Shown: positions 51,863 through 61,174, counted from the first letter of the stretch. The stretch: DNA of 64,000 nucleotides from Sinomonas atrocyanea (GCF_030811715.1 NZ_JAUSRH010000005.1:124001-188000); one strand, 5' to 3'. Translations and numbers: made by a program. The notes: generated by a model from the sequence alone, not told the origin.

Positions 51863-52834
51863 TCAGACCCGGGCCACCCCCAGCTCGTGCTGGATGAACC
51901 AGCTGTTGAGCATGGCGAGCTCGCTCGGGTTGCTGCCGTGATCGCTCTCGACGACGACCCAACCGCGGTAGTCCTGGGCGCGCAGCTCCGTCACGAACCC
52001 TTCGACGTCGACCAGGCCGCCCTCGGTGCCGAGCTCGTAGAACCAGCGCTCGATCCGGCGTCCCGCGCCGCCCCGGAGCATGGTCATCTCGGCGGCCGGA
52101 GCGAGGAACTCCTCCCCCGTGTCGGCGTACCGGGTGTCCTTGAGGTGGACGTGCGACACCCGGTCTCCGTGGTCCCGGAGGAAGGCGACGGGGTCGATCC
52201 CGGCGATGGCGAACTCGGCCGTGTCGAGGGCGAGGCCCACGAGGGCCGGATCCGCCGCCCCGAGGAACGTCTCGAGCTGGGCGCGGGTGTGGATCCCGGA
52301 CAGGCAGTCGTAGTGCGCGGCGAGGCCGATCCCGGCCTCCCGCGCCTCCTGGCCGACCCGGTTCCACAGGGAGGCCACGAGGCCGATCGCGCCGTCATCG
52401 AGCAGGCCCGTCATCCAGGCGGAGCCGACGGGACGCACCACGAGCTGCTCGGCGCCGATGTCGGCGAGGAACCGGATGAACGGACGGGCTGCCTCCACGA
52501 TCCCGTCGTGGTGGGAGGGATCGAGCGGGGTCCTGAACTCCCAGCCCTCCTCCTCGGCCGGCTGGCCCGGGTCCCAGAACATGCTGGAGACCCCGGCGAG
52601 CGAGCCCCGGCGGAGGAATGCTGTGAAGCCTTCGCTGCTGCCGTGGTTGAGCAGGATGGTCTCGGGCCGGCCGAGGTTGTCCCACCGGCCCGTGCCGGAG
52701 GAGAGCTCGATGTGCTCGAACCCCAGCACGGACACGGTGCGGAATGCCCTCAGCTGCTCCTCGTGCCGCACGAAGACATCCATCCGCGGGTTCCACTGGT
52801 TCAGGGCGTAGGCCCAGCGCAGAGTGTCCTTCAC
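51863..52834 (-). CDS. sugar phosphate isomerase/epimerase family protein (IolE-like)
   Basis: A 323-residue TIM barrel starting WAYALNQWNPRMDVF. The C-terminal half has LALDTAEFAIAG, SHVHLKDTRYA and VVVESDH, the metal-binding strands of the IolE/epimerase group. GTG 52834 overlaps the stop of the upstream gene by four bases (GTGA). It is the last gene of an eight-gene minus operon and would act on a keto-inositol or 3-keto sugar. The exact reaction is unknown. Confidence 0.83.
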   Translation of the reverse strand: MKDTLRWAYALNQWNPRMDVFVRHEEQLRAFRTVSVLGFEHIELSSGTGRWDNLGRPETILLNHGSSEGFTAFLRRGSLAGVSSMFWDPGQPAEEEGWEFRTPLDPSHHDGIVEAARPFIRFLADIGAEQLVVRPVGSAWMTGLLDDGAIGLVASLWNRVGQEAREAGIGLAAHYDCLSGIHTRAQLETFLGAADPALVGLALDTAEFAIAGIDPVAFLRDHGDRVSHVHLKDTRYADTGEEFLAPAAEMTMLRGGAGRRIERWFYELGTEGGLVDVEGFVTELRAQDYRGWVVVESDHGSNPSELAMLNSWFIQHELGVARV

Positions 52835-53808
52835 CGCACGCTCCCCTCGGTCACGAGCTGCGCCTCGGCTTCCGCCTGGGCTTGGCCGAGCACCGTGTCG
52901 ATATACCACTTGGCCACGCACGTCGCCTCGGCGTAGCTGCCGCCGCCGAGGTCAGCCTTGTCGTGCTCGACCGTCAGCCAGCCGTCGTAGCCGGACGCGA
53001 CGATCTCGCGCATGAGCGCCGGGAAGTCGACGAGCCCGCCCTCCGTGCCCATCTCGTAGAACCAGCGGTCCACCCCTGGGGCCATGAGTTCGGCGTCCGG
53101 TGGGGTCCGGTAGGCCTCGTTCGTGTCCACGGTATGGGTGTCCTTGAAGTGGAACCCGGTGCAGCGGTCACGGTAATCGCGGAACATCTGGATCGGGTCC
53201 ACGCCGGCGATGGTGTGCTGGGCGGTGTCGCAGAAGAAGTGCACATAGCGCGGGTCCGTGTTCTCGAAGAAGAGATCGAGCTGCTCGCGGGTGCGGATCG
53301 CGCCCCAGAACTCGAAGTGGCACGTGGTCTTCAGGCCGTGCTCGAGGGTCATCTCGCCGACGCGGTTCCACAGCTCGGCCATGGCCTTGATCTTGTCGTG
53401 GGTGACCGGCTCCGTCTGGAAGTAGGTGCTCGAGGGCATGACGATGAAGTTCTCGACCGAGAGCCCCTCGAGCGCGCGGACCGTGTGGAGGCTGTCCGCG
53501 AAGATGCGATCGTGCGTCTCCCGGACGTGCGGCGCGGTGTACTCGGTAGCGTAGGGGTAGGCCGAGAAGATGCCGGTGATCTTGTCGAAGCCGTTGTCCT
53601 GCAGGAACTCCTCGAACTTCTTCACCGAGCCGTACATGCCCTCGAGCATCGGCAGGTAGAAGAAGAACGTGTCGAAACCGCGGAATCCGAGGGACGAGAG
53701 CTGCTTGATGTAGCGGTCCATGTGGGCGCGGTTGAACGACGGTGGGAGAGGCCCCTGCGGCGTCTGCGTCACCCAATGGTCCATGTAGGACCACTTGGTC
53801 CAGGTCAT
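52831..53808 (-). CDS. sugar phosphate isomerase/epimerase family protein
   Basis: A 325-residue TIM barrel: KWSYMDHWVTQT at the start, TCHFEFWGAI, FFCDTAQHTIAG, GFHFKDTHTVD and WLTVEHDK give the Glu/Asp/His/Glu metal site. It is related to its downstream neighbour at about the family level. The ATG overlaps the Gfo/Idh stop by four bases. Together these barrels and the dehydrogenase resemble 3-keto-glycoside pathways such as E. coli ycjQRS. Confidence 0.83.
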   Translation of the reverse strand: MTWTKWSYMDHWVTQTPQGPLPPSFNRAHMDRYIKQLSSLGFRGFDTFFFYLPMLEGMYGSVKKFEEFLQDNGFDKITGIFSAYPYATEYTAPHVRETHDRIFADSLHTVRALEGLSVENFIVMPSSTYFQTEPVTHDKIKAMAELWNRVGEMTLEHGLKTTCHFEFWGAIRTREQLDLFFENTDPRYVHFFCDTAQHTIAGVDPIQMFRDYRDRCTGFHFKDTHTVDTNEAYRTPPDAELMAPGVDRWFYEMGTEGGLVDFPALMREIVASGYDGWLTVEHDKADLGGGSYAEATCVAKWYIDTVLGQAQAEAEAQLVTEGSVR

Positions 53809-55007
53809 GACGTCACGCTCCTTTCGAGTGGGTGGATGTCGAGCCAGGCGGACCCTGCCTCGGAGCTGCGTTCGACGGCGTCCAGCACCCGCTGGACCTG
53901 CAGTCCGTCCGCGAACGACGGCGCGGGCTGCTTCCCCGCCGCGATCGCCCCCACGAGGTCCCTGACCTGGTTCGAGAAGCCGTGTTCGTAGCCGAGCCCG
54001 TGCCCGGCCGGCCACCAGGCCCCCGCGTAGGGGTGCTCGGGCTCGGTGACGAGGATGCGGCGGAAGCCGGCGTTGGCGCCGTCGGACGTCGTGTACAGCT
54101 CGAGCTCGTTGAGCCGCTCGAGGTCGAACGCGATCGCGCCCTCCGTGCCGCTGATCTCGAAGCGCAGGCCGTTCTTGCGGCCCATTGCCATACGCGTCGC
54201 CTCGAACGTCGCCACGCCGCCCCCGATGAGCGCTCCCGTGAAGAGGGCCGCGTCGTCGACCGTCACGGGCCCGCGCTCAGCGCCGCCCGTTCCCGGCAGG
54301 CCCACCGAGGAACCGAGCACCGGGCGCTCCGTGACGAAGGTGCGCAGGAGTCCGCTCACGGACTCGATGCTCTCGCCGGTCACGTACTGGACCATGTCCA
54401 CGATGTGCGCGCCGAGGTCGCCGAGGGCGCCGGAGCCGGCGATCCGCTTGTCGAGCCGCCAGGTGAGCGGTGCGTCTTCGGAGGCCAGCCAGTCTTGGAG
54501 GTAGGCGGCGCGGGCCTGCCGGACCGCACCGATCTCCCCTGCGGCAATCAGGTCGCGGGCCAGAGCGGTGGCCGGGACCCGGCGGTAGGTGAAGCCGACC
54601 ATCGCGAAGACCCTGCGCTCGGCGGCCTCCGCGGCGGCCTCGGCCATCGCCTCGGCCTCCCCGACCGTGTTGGCCAGCGGCTTCTCGCACAGCACATGCT
54701 TCCCGGCCCGCAGCGCAGCGATGGCGATCTCCGCGTGGCTGTCGCTCGGGGTGCAGATGTCGATCAGGTCGATGTCCTCGCGCTCGATGACCTCGCGCCA
54801 GTCCGTCGCTGCCTCGCGCCAGCCCAGCTTCGCGGCCGCCTTCTCGGCCTGCTCCCGATCGCGGCCGACGACGACGGCCATGTCCACCTCGAGCGGGAGG
54901 TCGAAGAACCGCGGCGCGGTGCGCCAGCCCTGCGAATGCGCCGCGCCCATGAAGCCGTACCCGATCATCGCGACGCGCAGCGCCTTGGCTGCTCTCGGCG
55001 TCGTCAT
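53805..55007 (-). CDS. Gfo/Idh/MocA-family sugar dehydrogenase
   Basis: A 400-residue NAD(P)-dependent oxidoreductase. The Rossmann loop is [13 protein letters not shown] (16-28), EKP at 107-109 is the catalytic lysine motif, and GDLGAHIVD gives Asp196 and His200. It could reduce the freed 3-keto sugar to the normal sugar, or oxidise a sugar at C3; YcjS, a glucoside 3-dehydrogenase, is in this family. Starts and stops overlap by four bases on both sides. Confidence 0.88.
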   Translation of the reverse strand: MTTPRAAKALRVAMIGYGFMGAAHSQGWRTAPRFFDLPLEVDMAVVVGRDREQAEKAAAKLGWREAATDWREVIEREDIDLIDICTPSDSHAEIAIAALRAGKHVLCEKPLANTVGEAEAMAEAAAEAAERRVFAMVGFTYRRVPATALARDLIAAGEIGAVRQARAAYLQDWLASEDAPLTWRLDKRIAGSGALGDLGAHIVDMVQYVTGESIESVSGLLRTFVTERPVLGSSVGLPGTGGAERGPVTVDDAALFTGALIGGGVATFEATRMAMGRKNGLRFEISGTEGAIAFDLERLNELELYTTSDGANAGFRRILVTEPEHPYAGAWWPAGHGLGYEHGFSNQVRDLVGAIAAGKQPAPSFADGLQVQRVLDAVERSSEAGSAWLDIHPLERSVTS

Positions 55008-56023
55008 GACCGCCTCCCCATCGCATCAGCGGAGAACGCGGCGTCGAAGGCGGCAGCGGACGGTTCGAGGGCGTTGCGCCGGACGAAGTCGAGCGCCTGG
55101 GGCGCCCCGACGAGCCGGTCCATCCCGGCGTCCTCCCATTCAACCGAGAAGGGGCCCTCGTAGCCGATCGCGTTGAGGGTGCGGAAGCAGCGCTGCCATG
55201 GGACATCGCCCAGGCCAACCGAGACGAAGTCCCAGCCCCGGCGGGGATCGGCCCACGCGAGGTGCGAGGAAAGGCGGGCGGCGCGCCCGTCACCGGTCTG
55301 GACCTTCGAGTCCTTGCAGTGCACGTGGTAGATCCGGTCCGAGAAGTCGAGGAGGAAGCCGACCGGGTCGACCTGCTGCCAGACCATGTGGCTCGGGTCC
55401 CAGTTGATGCCGAACGCGGGCCGGTGGCCGATCTCCTCGAGCGCGCGCTTCGCGGTCCAGTAGTCGTACGCGATCTCGGACGGATGCACCTCGAACGCGA
55501 AGCGCACGCCGACCTCGTCGAAGACGTCCAGGATCGGGTTCCACCGGTCGGCGAAGTCCCGGTACCCGGCCTCGATCATCTTCTCCGAGACCGGCGGGAA
55601 CATCGCCACCGTCTTCCAGATCGCCGAGCCGGTGAAGCCGGTCACGGTCTTCACGCCCAGCTTGGCCGCCATCCTCGCGGTGTCCTTCATCTCCGCTGCG
55701 GCGCGGCGGCGGACGCCCTCGGGTTCCCCGTCGCCCCACACCCGCTCCGGGAGGATGTCCCGGTGCCGCTCGTCGATCGGATCGTCGCACACCGCCTGCC
55801 CCACGAGGTGGTTCGAGATCGCGAACACCTGGAGGCCGTTGCGCTCGAGGATCTCGCGGCGGCCGGCGACGTAGGCGTCGTCGTCCCAGCGGGAGACGTC
55901 GAGGTGGTCGCCCCACGAGGCGATCTCAAGCCCGTCGTAGCCCCATTCGCCCGCGAGCCGGGCCACCTCCTCGAACGGCAGGTCGGCCCATTGGCCGGTG
56001 AACAAGGTGATAGGTCGCGTCAT
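55004..56023 (-). CDS. sugar phosphate isomerase/epimerase family protein
   Basis: A 339-residue TIM barrel starting [18 protein letters not shown]. Metal site by motif: [27 protein letters not shown] and FSVEWED. This subgroup is often next to Gfo/Idh genes in sugar and inositol operons. It is the first of four tightly overlapping genes that handle the sugar part, directly after the deglycosidase alpha 4 gene (20 bases). Confidence 0.85.
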   Translation of the reverse strand: MTRPITLFTGQWADLPFEEVARLAGEWGYDGLEIASWGDHLDVSRWDDDAYVAGRREILERNGLQVFAISNHLVGQAVCDDPIDERHRDILPERVWGDGEPEGVRRRAAAEMKDTARMAAKLGVKTVTGFTGSAIWKTVAMFPPVSEKMIEAGYRDFADRWNPILDVFDEVGVRFAFEVHPSEIAYDYWTAKRALEEIGHRPAFGINWDPSHMVWQQVDPVGFLLDFSDRIYHVHCKDSKVQTGDGRAARLSSHLAWADPRRGWDFVSVGLGDVPWQRCFRTLNAIGYEGPFSVEWEDAGMDRLVGAPQALDFVRRNALEPSAAAFDAAFSADAMGRRS

Positions 56024-56043
56024 CGCGTTCCCTCCTTCTCTCT

Positions 56044-56961
56044 TCAGCTCTGCTTCTCAGCGGCGAGGAGTCGCAGCAGCGCGTGCTGGCGTCGCAGCTG
56101 GTCCGCGGCCCGGCCCGTCGCGTAGTCGCCCTCGTATTCGCTCGAGAGGTAGCCGCTCCATTGGTGCCGGTCGAGCACGTCGAGGATCTCCCGCCACGGG
56201 ATGTGGCGGTCCACGAGCTCGTCGTCGATCTCGTAGAACTTCGCCTGGATGTGCACCACCTTGTCGATGACGTCCTCGAGGTCCGAGACCGGGACCACGG
56301 GCGTGATCGGCGGCCGGGCGGAGCCGTCACCCAGACGGCTCGCGACCCCGCCCCCCCGGCGGTGCATCGACGTCTGGAAGACACCGGTGTCCATGAGCAG
56401 CCCGAAGTGCTCGGTTCCGGTGCGGTCGATGAATCCGAGGTAGTCGTCGACGACCTTGGACTTGATGACCGAGGGCCAGTGGATCTCGGGGCAGATGACC
56501 ACGTCGAGCTCGGCCGCGAGGTCGAGCACGCGTTCGGTGGCCGGCTCCCAGACGGGGTCCGGCTCGAGATCGGAGGTGACGACGCCGAGCTTGGGGCGCA
56601 GGAAGCGAAAGCCGAGCCGGGCCGCGAGCCGGAGGTCCGTCTCGAGCTGGTTGACGGCCTCATCCTCGGTCAGGCTCCGCCCGGCGAAGCGGCGTGTGTC
56701 CACCCACGAGCCGTAGCACGTGGGCTCGAGCCGGTACCGCTCGAGCGCCATGAACCAGGAGTCGACCCACTCGGCCTTGGGTCCGGGGTAGCCGGGGATG
56801 TGCGCCTCGCCGAGGATCTCAATGCCGGTGGCGCCGAGGTCGGCGACGTCCTCGATGCAGTCCTCGAGCGTGAGCGTGACGCCGTACTCGTTGGTGTAGC
56901 TGTAGAGCGAGACGCCGTACTTGAGGTCGGCACTGCCCGCTGCTGTCGGTTGCGTGCTCAT
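56044..56961 (-). CDS. C-glycoside deglycosidase alpha subunit 4, divergent
   Basis: A 305-residue barrel with the family start [13 protein letters not shown]. It has Glu159 (CPEIHWP), Asp191 (LLMDTGVFQ), then [11 protein letters not shown] and Glu275 (SSEYEGDY). At the third ligand position it has Gln239 where the other three alphas have His, and it is about 30-70 residues shorter. It overlaps the beta 4 stop by four bases. It lies in one operon with oxidase 2. The change may alter the metal or the substrate. Confidence 0.8.
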   Translation of the reverse strand: MSTQPTAAGSADLKYGVSLYSYTNEYGVTLTLEDCIEDVADLGATGIEILGEAHIPGYPGPKAEWVDSWFMALERYRLEPTCYGSWVDTRRFAGRSLTEDEAVNQLETDLRLAARLGFRFLRPKLGVVTSDLEPDPVWEPATERVLDLAAELDVVICPEIHWPSVIKSKVVDDYLGFIDRTGTEHFGLLMDTGVFQTSMHRRGGGVASRLGDGSARPPITPVVPVSDLEDVIDKVVHIQAKFYEIDDELVDRHIPWREILDVLDRHQWSGYLSSEYEGDYATGRAADQLRRQHALLRLLAAEKQS

Positions 56962-57347
56962 CGTGTGATCGCCATCCTGCGTTCCTCGGTCGAGATCGTG
57001 GGCTGGAGTTCTTCGGGGATGTAGGACATCCGCAGGCGGAGGTCCACGGCCACGTCATGGAATCCGACGCCGAGGGGCTCCGACGCGGGGACGATGAGCG
57101 TGGCCGGCTCGTCGACGGCCCACCGCAGCGAGGTCGACGACGTCAGCTCGCCGAGCGTGTACTCCTCGCCGCCGAGGCGCCAGCGGACGGACTCCGCGGG
57201 GTAGGCGACGCCGTCGACAGTGACCGAGGCCCCCTCGAGGAGGCTGGCCCACTGGCCGCGGTAGTAGGGGAGGCGGACCCTCAGTTCGAAGCCGCCGTCG
57301 TCGCGGTTCCGGAATCCGCGCGTCTGGATCATGGTCGTGTCAAGCAC
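56958..57347 (-). CDS. C-glycoside deglycosidase beta subunit 4, divergent
   Basis: A 129-residue beta homologue with PYYR at residues 27-30 in place of PWYR, RWRLGGEEYTLGEL and LRLRMSYIPEELQ. I choose the GTG at 57347 because AAGGAGG lies five bases ahead and the PYYR then sits where PWYR sits in the other betas; ATG 57332 would have no SD. It overlaps the oxidase 2 stop by eight bases. Confidence 0.8.
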   Translation of the reverse strand: MLDTTMIQTRGFRNRDDGGFELRVRLPYYRGQWASLLEGASVTVDGVAYPAESVRWRLGGEEYTLGELTSSTSLRWAVDEPATLIVPASEPLGVGFHDVAVDLRLRMSYIPEELQPTISTEERRMAITR

Positions 57348-58902
57348 TTCTTCCTCCTTCGGTGTCGGAGACGAGCTGCGCGCCGAGACGCGCCGCGATG
57401 TCCCGCGCGCCGCCGACCGCGAGCGCGACCGACGTGAGCGTCGGGTTGCACGCGATGGGCGTCGGGATGACGTTGTTCCCCGCGACGTAGAGCCCGTCCA
57501 CGCCCCAGACCTGGCTCGTGGGCCCGCAGACCGACGTGCCGTCGTCGTGGGCTCCCATGCGGGTAGTGCCCTGGTAGTGCAGGGACGCGCCCGGCGCCAG
57601 CACGAGCGGCGCGTCGCCGATGGGCCGACCGAGGGCGCCCGCGGCGCGCCGGATCGCGGCCTGTGCCGCGTCGATGGTTGCGTGGTCGCGCTCGGTGAGC
57701 CCGTAGTGGACGGCGACGGCGGGAAGGCCCCACTCGTCCAGCCGCGTCGGCGAGAACTCGAGCCGGTCCTCGGGGCGGAGGTCCTTGGCGCAGAACCAGC
57801 CGAGGCCCACGATGGTGCCGGGCGCCGGTTCGTCCTCGTCAACCAGCGGGATCGGCGAGGCATCGAGCTGCATGACCTGCCCGTGGAACGGCTCCCTGTC
57901 CGTAAACGGGACCCACGAAACGCCGCCCTGTTCGACGATCGTGCCGTCCTCGGCCGCGCGCCGGTGGTCCACCTCAGCGTCGTCCACTCCGTCAAGGCGG
58001 ACGGCGAAGACGATCTGCGGCTGGTCGTTGAGGTACCGGCCGAGGGCCTCGGGCCGCACCTCGGAGGCGAAGAGCAGCTGGGGCGTCCGCAGCGCGTCGG
58101 CTGCGACGACCACGGCCCGGGCCCGGACCTCGTGGGCCTCGCCGCTCTGCCTGTCGAGGACGCGCACTCCCACGGCGCGTCCGTCCTCGACGAGCACGCG
58201 CTGCACCTGGGCCTCGGCGAACAGCTCGAAGCGCGGATTGGAGCGGGTCACGGCGCCGAAGACGACATCGGGGCCGCTCCAGGCGAGCGACCCGTCGTCG
58301 TGCACGGTCACCGCCAGGGGCATAGGGGCTATGCGCCGGCCGGGTGCCCGGTCGCGGTCGAACTCGGCGGCGAGGCGCTCCCGGACGACGTCGGCGAACG
58401 GCGCGCCGGCGAAGGGGTCCGGATTGACCCCGAGGATCCGCTGGGCCTCGCGCAGCCAGTCGTCCAACTCGGGCAGGAACCCGATGCGCTCCGACTCGCC
58501 GGGGACCGGGCACGCGCAGGTCCAGTGCGCGCCCATGCCGCCGACGTTCGCGGACATCGCGAGGGCCGGCATGCCGGCGCCGTCGGCGGGATCCGGGGAC
58601 TCGGGGAGCAGGAACGTGCCCGGCCGCACGACCCGCCGCGACGGGTCCGCATAGGAGCGCTCCCCCGCGACGACCGTGTGGGGGTGGAGCCCCTCCGAGC
58701 CGCGCTGGGCCCGCGCCCGGGCGGCGTCGTCGGCGATGTTCTTCACGTGGAGCCCCGGCGGGTCCGCCAGGAGCGGCCCGACCTCGAACATCGCGATCGT
58801 CGCCTCGGGCAGCCGCTCGCTCAGGATGCGTGCGTAGGCGGCCCCGGTGGGGCCGCTGCCGACGATCGCGACGTCGACGGCAGCGGGGAACGAGCGCGCC
58901 AC
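57340..58902 (-). CDS. GMC/pyranose-oxidase-like FAD oxidoreductase, probable C-glycoside 3-oxidase 2
   Basis: A 520-residue oxidase: FAD loop AIVGSGPTGAAYARIL, ANVGGMGAHWTCACP, catalytic His442 (SLHYQGTTRMGAHDDGTS) and Asn486 (CNPTLTSVALAV). The His-Asn spacing of 44 equals that of oxidase 1. It starts with GTG five bases after the VOC gene. The two oxidases share the fold but differ in the middle substrate region, suggesting different glycosides. Its operon adds a deglycosidase pair and ring-cleavage dioxygenase. Confidence 0.84.
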   Translation of the reverse strand: MARSFPAAVDVAIVGSGPTGAAYARILSERLPEATIAMFEVGPLLADPPGLHVKNIADDAARARAQRGSEGLHPHTVVAGERSYADPSRRVVRPGTFLLPESPDPADGAGMPALAMSANVGGMGAHWTCACPVPGESERIGFLPELDDWLREAQRILGVNPDPFAGAPFADVVRERLAAEFDRDRAPGRRIAPMPLAVTVHDDGSLAWSGPDVVFGAVTRSNPRFELFAEAQVQRVLVEDGRAVGVRVLDRQSGEAHEVRARAVVVAADALRTPQLLFASEVRPEALGRYLNDQPQIVFAVRLDGVDDAEVDHRRAAEDGTIVEQGGVSWVPFTDREPFHGQVMQLDASPIPLVDEDEPAPGTIVGLGWFCAKDLRPEDRLEFSPTRLDEWGLPAVAVHYGLTERDHATIDAAQAAIRRAAGALGRPIGDAPLVLAPGASLHYQGTTRMGAHDDGTSVCGPTSQVWGVDGLYVAGNNVIPTPIACNPTLTSVALAVGGARDIAARLGAQLVSDTEGGRSA

Positions 58903-58906
58903 CGGG

Positions 58907-59923
58907 TCAGCCCCGGCCGTGCTGGGCGTACGGGTTGAGGAGCGCGTCGCGGATCTCGTCCGGCACGCCCTCCTCCGTGGCGCTCGGGCCGTCGGCGGCC
59001 GGGAAGGACTCGGTCATCGACATCGGCATCGCGCTGTTGCGGTAGAAGTTGTTGGAGCCGAGGGACGGCTTCCACGTGTTCGGCTCCCAGTCCGGGACGT
59101 AGTTGCGGTAGCCGCCGGTGTTCATCTCGATGCGCAGGCTCGAGGGCTCGCGGAAGTAGAGGAAGTTCTGTTCGCCGATGCCGTGGATGGAGGGCCCGTA
59201 CTCCATCGGCGTGCCATTCTCCATGAGCACGTCGGCGGCCTGGAGGAGGTCCTCCCTGGTGTCGACCCAGAACGCGTAGTGGTTGACTCGGCCGGCGCGG
59301 GTCGAGCCGTCGAGCACGACGCCGAGATCGTGGGACTTCTCGTTCGTGGTGAGGACGCTGAAGACCGAGAGGGGCGCCTCGTCGAGCACGGTGCGCGCCA
59401 TGATGCGGAAGCCGAGGACCTCGTTGTACCAGGCGGCGAAGGCATCCACGTCCGAGGCGGCGATGGTCACGTGGTCGAGCTGGCGAGGGGCACCGAGGTG
59501 CCGGCTGCGGCGGCCGGGGCGGTCGGGGTAGATCGAGGCGTTCGCCTCGGCCCGGTAGTGCTCGACGTCCCAGTGAAGCGTCATCGAGTGGCCCCACGGG
59601 CCCACGAAGGTGTAGCCCTTGCCGAAGGCCTGCAGGTCGACCCACTCGCCCGCGATGCCCTTGGCCTCGATGCGGCAGACGGCTTCATCGAGCGCCTCCG
59701 CGCTCGTGGTGCGCCAGGCCATCGTGGCGAGCGAGGGCTCGCTGCCCGGCTTCACGACCACGCTGTAGCGGTAGTAGTCGCCCCAGCAGCGGAGGTAGAC
59801 GTCCTCGCCGACCCGGTCGACTACATCGAGGCCCACATGCTCCTCGTAGAACTTCACCGACTTCTCGACGTCCGGGGCGGTGATCGCCACATAGGAGAGG
59901 TGGGAAAGCAGTGTGATCATCAT
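58907..59923 (-). CDS. VOC-family extradiol ring-cleavage dioxygenase
   Basis: A 338-residue two-domain catechol-2,3-dioxygenase-like enzyme. The iron ligands by position are His151 (LDHVTIAA), His215 (VNHYAFWVD) and Glu266 (LRIEMNTGG). It would open a catecholic ring of the aglycone next to a hydroxyl (meta cleavage). It is first in the minus operon and divergent from the aromatic operon at 60188. The C-terminal tail of about 60 residues (WEPNTWKPSL and beyond) is typical of this subgroup. Confidence 0.9.
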   Translation of the reverse strand: MMITLLSHLSYVAITAPDVEKSVKFYEEHVGLDVVDRVGEDVYLRCWGDYYRYSVVVKPGSEPSLATMAWRTTSAEALDEAVCRIEAKGIAGEWVDLQAFGKGYTFVGPWGHSMTLHWDVEHYRAEANASIYPDRPGRRSRHLGAPRQLDHVTIAASDVDAFAAWYNEVLGFRIMARTVLDEAPLSVFSVLTTNEKSHDLGVVLDGSTRAGRVNHYAFWVDTREDLLQAADVLMENGTPMEYGPSIHGIGEQNFLYFREPSSLRIEMNTGGYRNYVPDWEPNTWKPSLGSNNFYRNSAMPMSMTESFPAADGPSATEEGVPDEIRDALLNPYAQHGRG

Positions 59924-60007
59924 CGATCCTTCCGTCTGTGTTCCGGCTCAGGGGGGCCGGGCTTTGCCACCACGCTAGTGAGCGGCCGGCTATAAAGGAA
60001 GTGCGGT

Positions 60008-60039
60008 TTGACTATCTGCTACATCATTCAAAATGATGT
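60008..60039 (+). promoter_or_regulatory. promoter-like TTGACT with palindrome ACATCATT-CAA-AATGATGT
   Basis: TTGACT (60008-60013) is followed 18 bases on by AATGAT (60032-60037), the latter inside a perfect 8-bp dyad (arms 60021-60028 and 60032-60039) centred on CAA. The dyad shares its core with the one at 41888-41902. Sitting over the -10 region, it would repress the plus operon and, being between divergent genes, perhaps both. Confidence 0.6.
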
Positions 60040-60066
60040 CACGCGAGCCCAAACAACATCACCAAA

Positions 60067-60093
60067 ATCGATGTGCAGCATTGCTGCATCGAT
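60067..60093. promoter_or_regulatory. second palindrome TGCAGCA-T-TGCTGCA
   Basis: Perfect 7-bp arms at 60074-60080 and 60082-60088 around one T, with partly matching ATCGA/TCGAT flanks. It lies in the 264-base gap between the divergent VOC and FAH operons, about 100 bases before the FAH start. It is unlike the CAA-centred dyad and may bind another regulator. Confidence 0.5.
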
Positions 60094-60187
60094 CTTGGCT
60101 TTGCCTTCGTGGTAGGGCAGAGTGATGGATGTGCGCGGCGCCACACAGTGGCCCGCGCGAGCAGCACAGCGATGAGAAGGAGCAACG

Positions 60188-61174
60188 ATGCCCCCCGAAG
60201 ACGACGCGGCCCATCTCGCACACGGGCCCGTGCCGAAGTTCGCCCTCGTGCGGTACGAGGAGGACGGCCGCACCCTTCCCGGCGTCCTGACAGAGGGGCG
60301 GGTGCACGCCCTCGACCTCGCCTCCCTCGGGCTCAGCTGCTTCAACGACCTCTTCGAGCACTGGGACGAGGTCGCTCCCCGCATCCGGGAAGCCGCGCAC
60401 GACGCCGGGCGTCCCCTCGAGGCGGTGACGCTCGCCGCCCCGGTCGAGCCCCGCCAGCTCCTGCAGACCGGCGCGAACTACCGCACCCACGTGATCGGCC
60501 TCGTGGTCGGCCACCGCTCCCCCGACGACCCCCGGTCGGTCGAGGAGGTCCGCGAGGCCGCCGCGACCATGATGGACGAGCGCGCGGCGCACGGCGACCC
60601 CTATTTCTTCATCGGCCTCCCGCAGACGGTCGCGGCGCCCGGCGCCGACCTGTCCCTCCCCGCGTCCAGCGACCGGCACGACTGGGAGCTCGAGCTCGCG
60701 GCGATCATCGGCACGCCGGCCTTCCGTGTCTCCCGCGAGGAGGCCATGGACCACGTGTGGGGCTACACGATCGTCAACGACATCACCACGAGGGACCTCG
60801 TGTTCCGCAAGGACATGCCCGAGATCGGGACCGACTGGTACCGGGCGAAGAACTCACCCGGGTTCAACCCCACCGGCCCTTTCGCCGTGCCCGCCGGGGA
60901 CCTGCCGGCAGCAGACAGCTTCACGCTCCGGCTGGACGTCAACGGCGAGACCATGCAGGCCGCCTCCACGGACGACCTGCTTTTCGGCCTGCCCGCCCTC
61001 GTCTCCGCAGCATCCCAGACCGTGCCGCTCCTGCCGGGTGACCTGCTCCTGACCGGCAGCCCGGCCGGCAACGGGCAGGCGCGCGGCATCTTCCTCCGCC
61101 CCGGCGACGAGCTCGTCGGCTCGATTTCCGGGCTGGGGACCCAGCGCTTCCGCTGCGTCGAGGGGGACCAGTGA
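60188..61174 (+). CDS. fumarylacetoacetate hydrolase family protein
   Basis: A 328-residue FAH-fold hydrolase/decarboxylase. QTGANYRTH opens the fold; metal ligands are Glu167, Glu169 (DWELELAAIIG) and Asp198 (YTIVNDITTRDL), followed by KNSPGFNPTGPF and LLTGSPAGNG. It would hydrolyse a C-C bond in the product of ring cleavage. GAAGGAG precedes the ATG. It is first in a four-gene operon with coupled starts. Confidence 0.92.
   Translation: MPPEDDAAHLAHGPVPKFALVRYEEDGRTLPGVLTEGRVHALDLASLGLSCFNDLFEHWDEVAPRIREAAHDAGRPLEAVTLAAPVEPRQLLQTGANYRTHVIGLVVGHRSPDDPRSVEEVREAAATMMDERAAHGDPYFFIGLPQTVAAPGADLSLPASSDRHDWELELAAIIGTPAFRVSREEAMDHVWGYTIVNDITTRDLVFRKDMPEIGTDWYRAKNSPGFNPTGPFAVPAGDLPAADSFTLRLDVNGETMQAASTDDLLFGLPALVSAASQTVPLLPGDLLLTGSPAGNGQARGIFLRPGDELVGSISGLGTQRFRCVEGDQ

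Larger units (their letters stand above)
59924..60187. other. divergent promoter region of the two aglycone operons
   Basis: A 264-base gap between the VOC gene (minus) and the FAH gene (plus) with AT-rich islands (TATAAAGG near 59991, AAACAACATCACCAAAATC near 60050) unlike the GC-rich surroundings. It holds the two palindromes listed separately and no ORF worth calling. Confidence 0.6.

Noticed and set aside
60067-60093. Terminator of the VOC or FAH operon
   Set aside because: It lies in the divergent promoter gap, upstream of both operons, so an operator is more sensible.
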